Assembly (NCBI GenBank): GCA_017654935.2
Contig: CM065699.1
Coordinates: 20,345,831-20,409,830, forward strand
Direction: 5' to 3'
Length of the DNA stretch: 64,000 bases
From: Phymorhynchus buccinoides
Taxonomy: Eukaryota > Mollusca > Gastropoda > Neogastropoda > Raphitomidae
Program-made: the position numbers and the translations under genes
The notes under the pieces: generated by a model
Seen by the model: only the letters and a program-made list of their open reading frames with translations
Told to the model about the DNA's origin: nothing
Databases searched by the model: none
Shown here: positions 63,490 to 64,000 of the stretch, piece after piece
How positions within the stretch are numbered: the stretch's first letter is position 1
Layout: every line of letters starts with the position of its first letter

Positions 63490-64000
63490 AATTAAGGTTT
63501 TAGGGTTTGGTGAAGGTAAGACAGTTACACATGTATACATGTACAACACAACCACAAACACACACACTGACACAGGCACACACACACACTGACACCTGTA
63601 GGCACACACACACACACACGCACACGCACACACAGAAAACATGTATGCATTAGCTTATAAGGGAGAGAATAACATGTTCACAATAGCACAAGCGTAAACA
63701 CTATAATAACATCATACAAACAAAATGACACACACAATGATACATACATAAATATGCACATAAGAAATGTGCGCACGGACGCACACGCACACATACACAC
63801 TGATACTGGCACACACACACACACACACAGACAGAGAAAACATACATTAGCTTAAATAAGGAAGAGAATAATATGCAAACAATAGCATTTATATAAATAA
63901 GCATTTAAAACAAAATAATAGCATCATACATGTATCTAAATGCACATAATGAACACACACACACACACACAATGAAATAGCATACAGTGTATAAGTTTGA
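63490..64000. repeat. CA-rich microsatellites to the window end
   Basis: CA tracts at 63545-63635, 63780-63830 and 63953-63971. A ~250-bp segment (AAACATG(T)ATGCATTAGCTTA and CATACATTAGCTTAAATAAG) is imperfectly duplicated. No gene is seen. Confidence 0.7.

Overview
This window looks like a repeat-rich animal nuclear genome, probably a lophotrochozoan and perhaps a gastropod mollusc (the phylum guess is inference). Support for a metazoan: intron-split genes with GT/AG sites, ankyrin repeats encoded one per 99-bp exon, tRNA-headed SINEs, many MITEs, a DIRS tyrosine-recombinase retrotransposon, and long GA/CA microsatellites. Two gaps of exactly 500 N (7907-8406 and 43501-44000) show that this is a scaffold, so long-range order across the gaps is not certain.

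Left part (1-5.1 kb, + strand): the last three coding exons of a ubiquitin-conjugating (UBC) fold protein. The Cys expected in the E2 active site is Gly. The 3' end of its first visible exon, with the splice donor, is tandemly repeated to give six donor sites. A hAT-like deletion derivative lies in the following intron.

5-30 kb: I see no convincing host gene. The region holds several MITE families, GAA-tailed retroposons, tRNA-derived SINEs, a fold-back element, palindromic elements and simple-sequence tracts.

30-63 kb (- strand): an ankyrin-repeat gene read right to left. Start exon 62908-62789, then exons at 60.2, 59.0, 52.7, 51.4, 50.7, 46.8 and 45.5 kb (mostly single ankyrin repeats, all phase 0), then a coiled-coil exon (36.1 kb), a basic/charged exon (33.1 kb) and a long acidic last exon (31.8-30.1 kb, stop at 30113). 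The codon phases of the last three exons join cleanly. The link between the 45.5-kb exon and the 36.1-kb exon is inferred. A structurally complete DIRS element (53812-58436), with inverted ends and an internal complementary region, sits in the intron between ankyrin exons 3 and 4.

The first three ankyrin exons exist twice, as 4.7-kb inverted arms (38766-43500 on + and 58686-63346 on -). The arms are nearly identical but differ in small indels and in tandem copy number. This is either a real inverted duplication or a haplotig/scaffolding artefact next to the 500-N gap.
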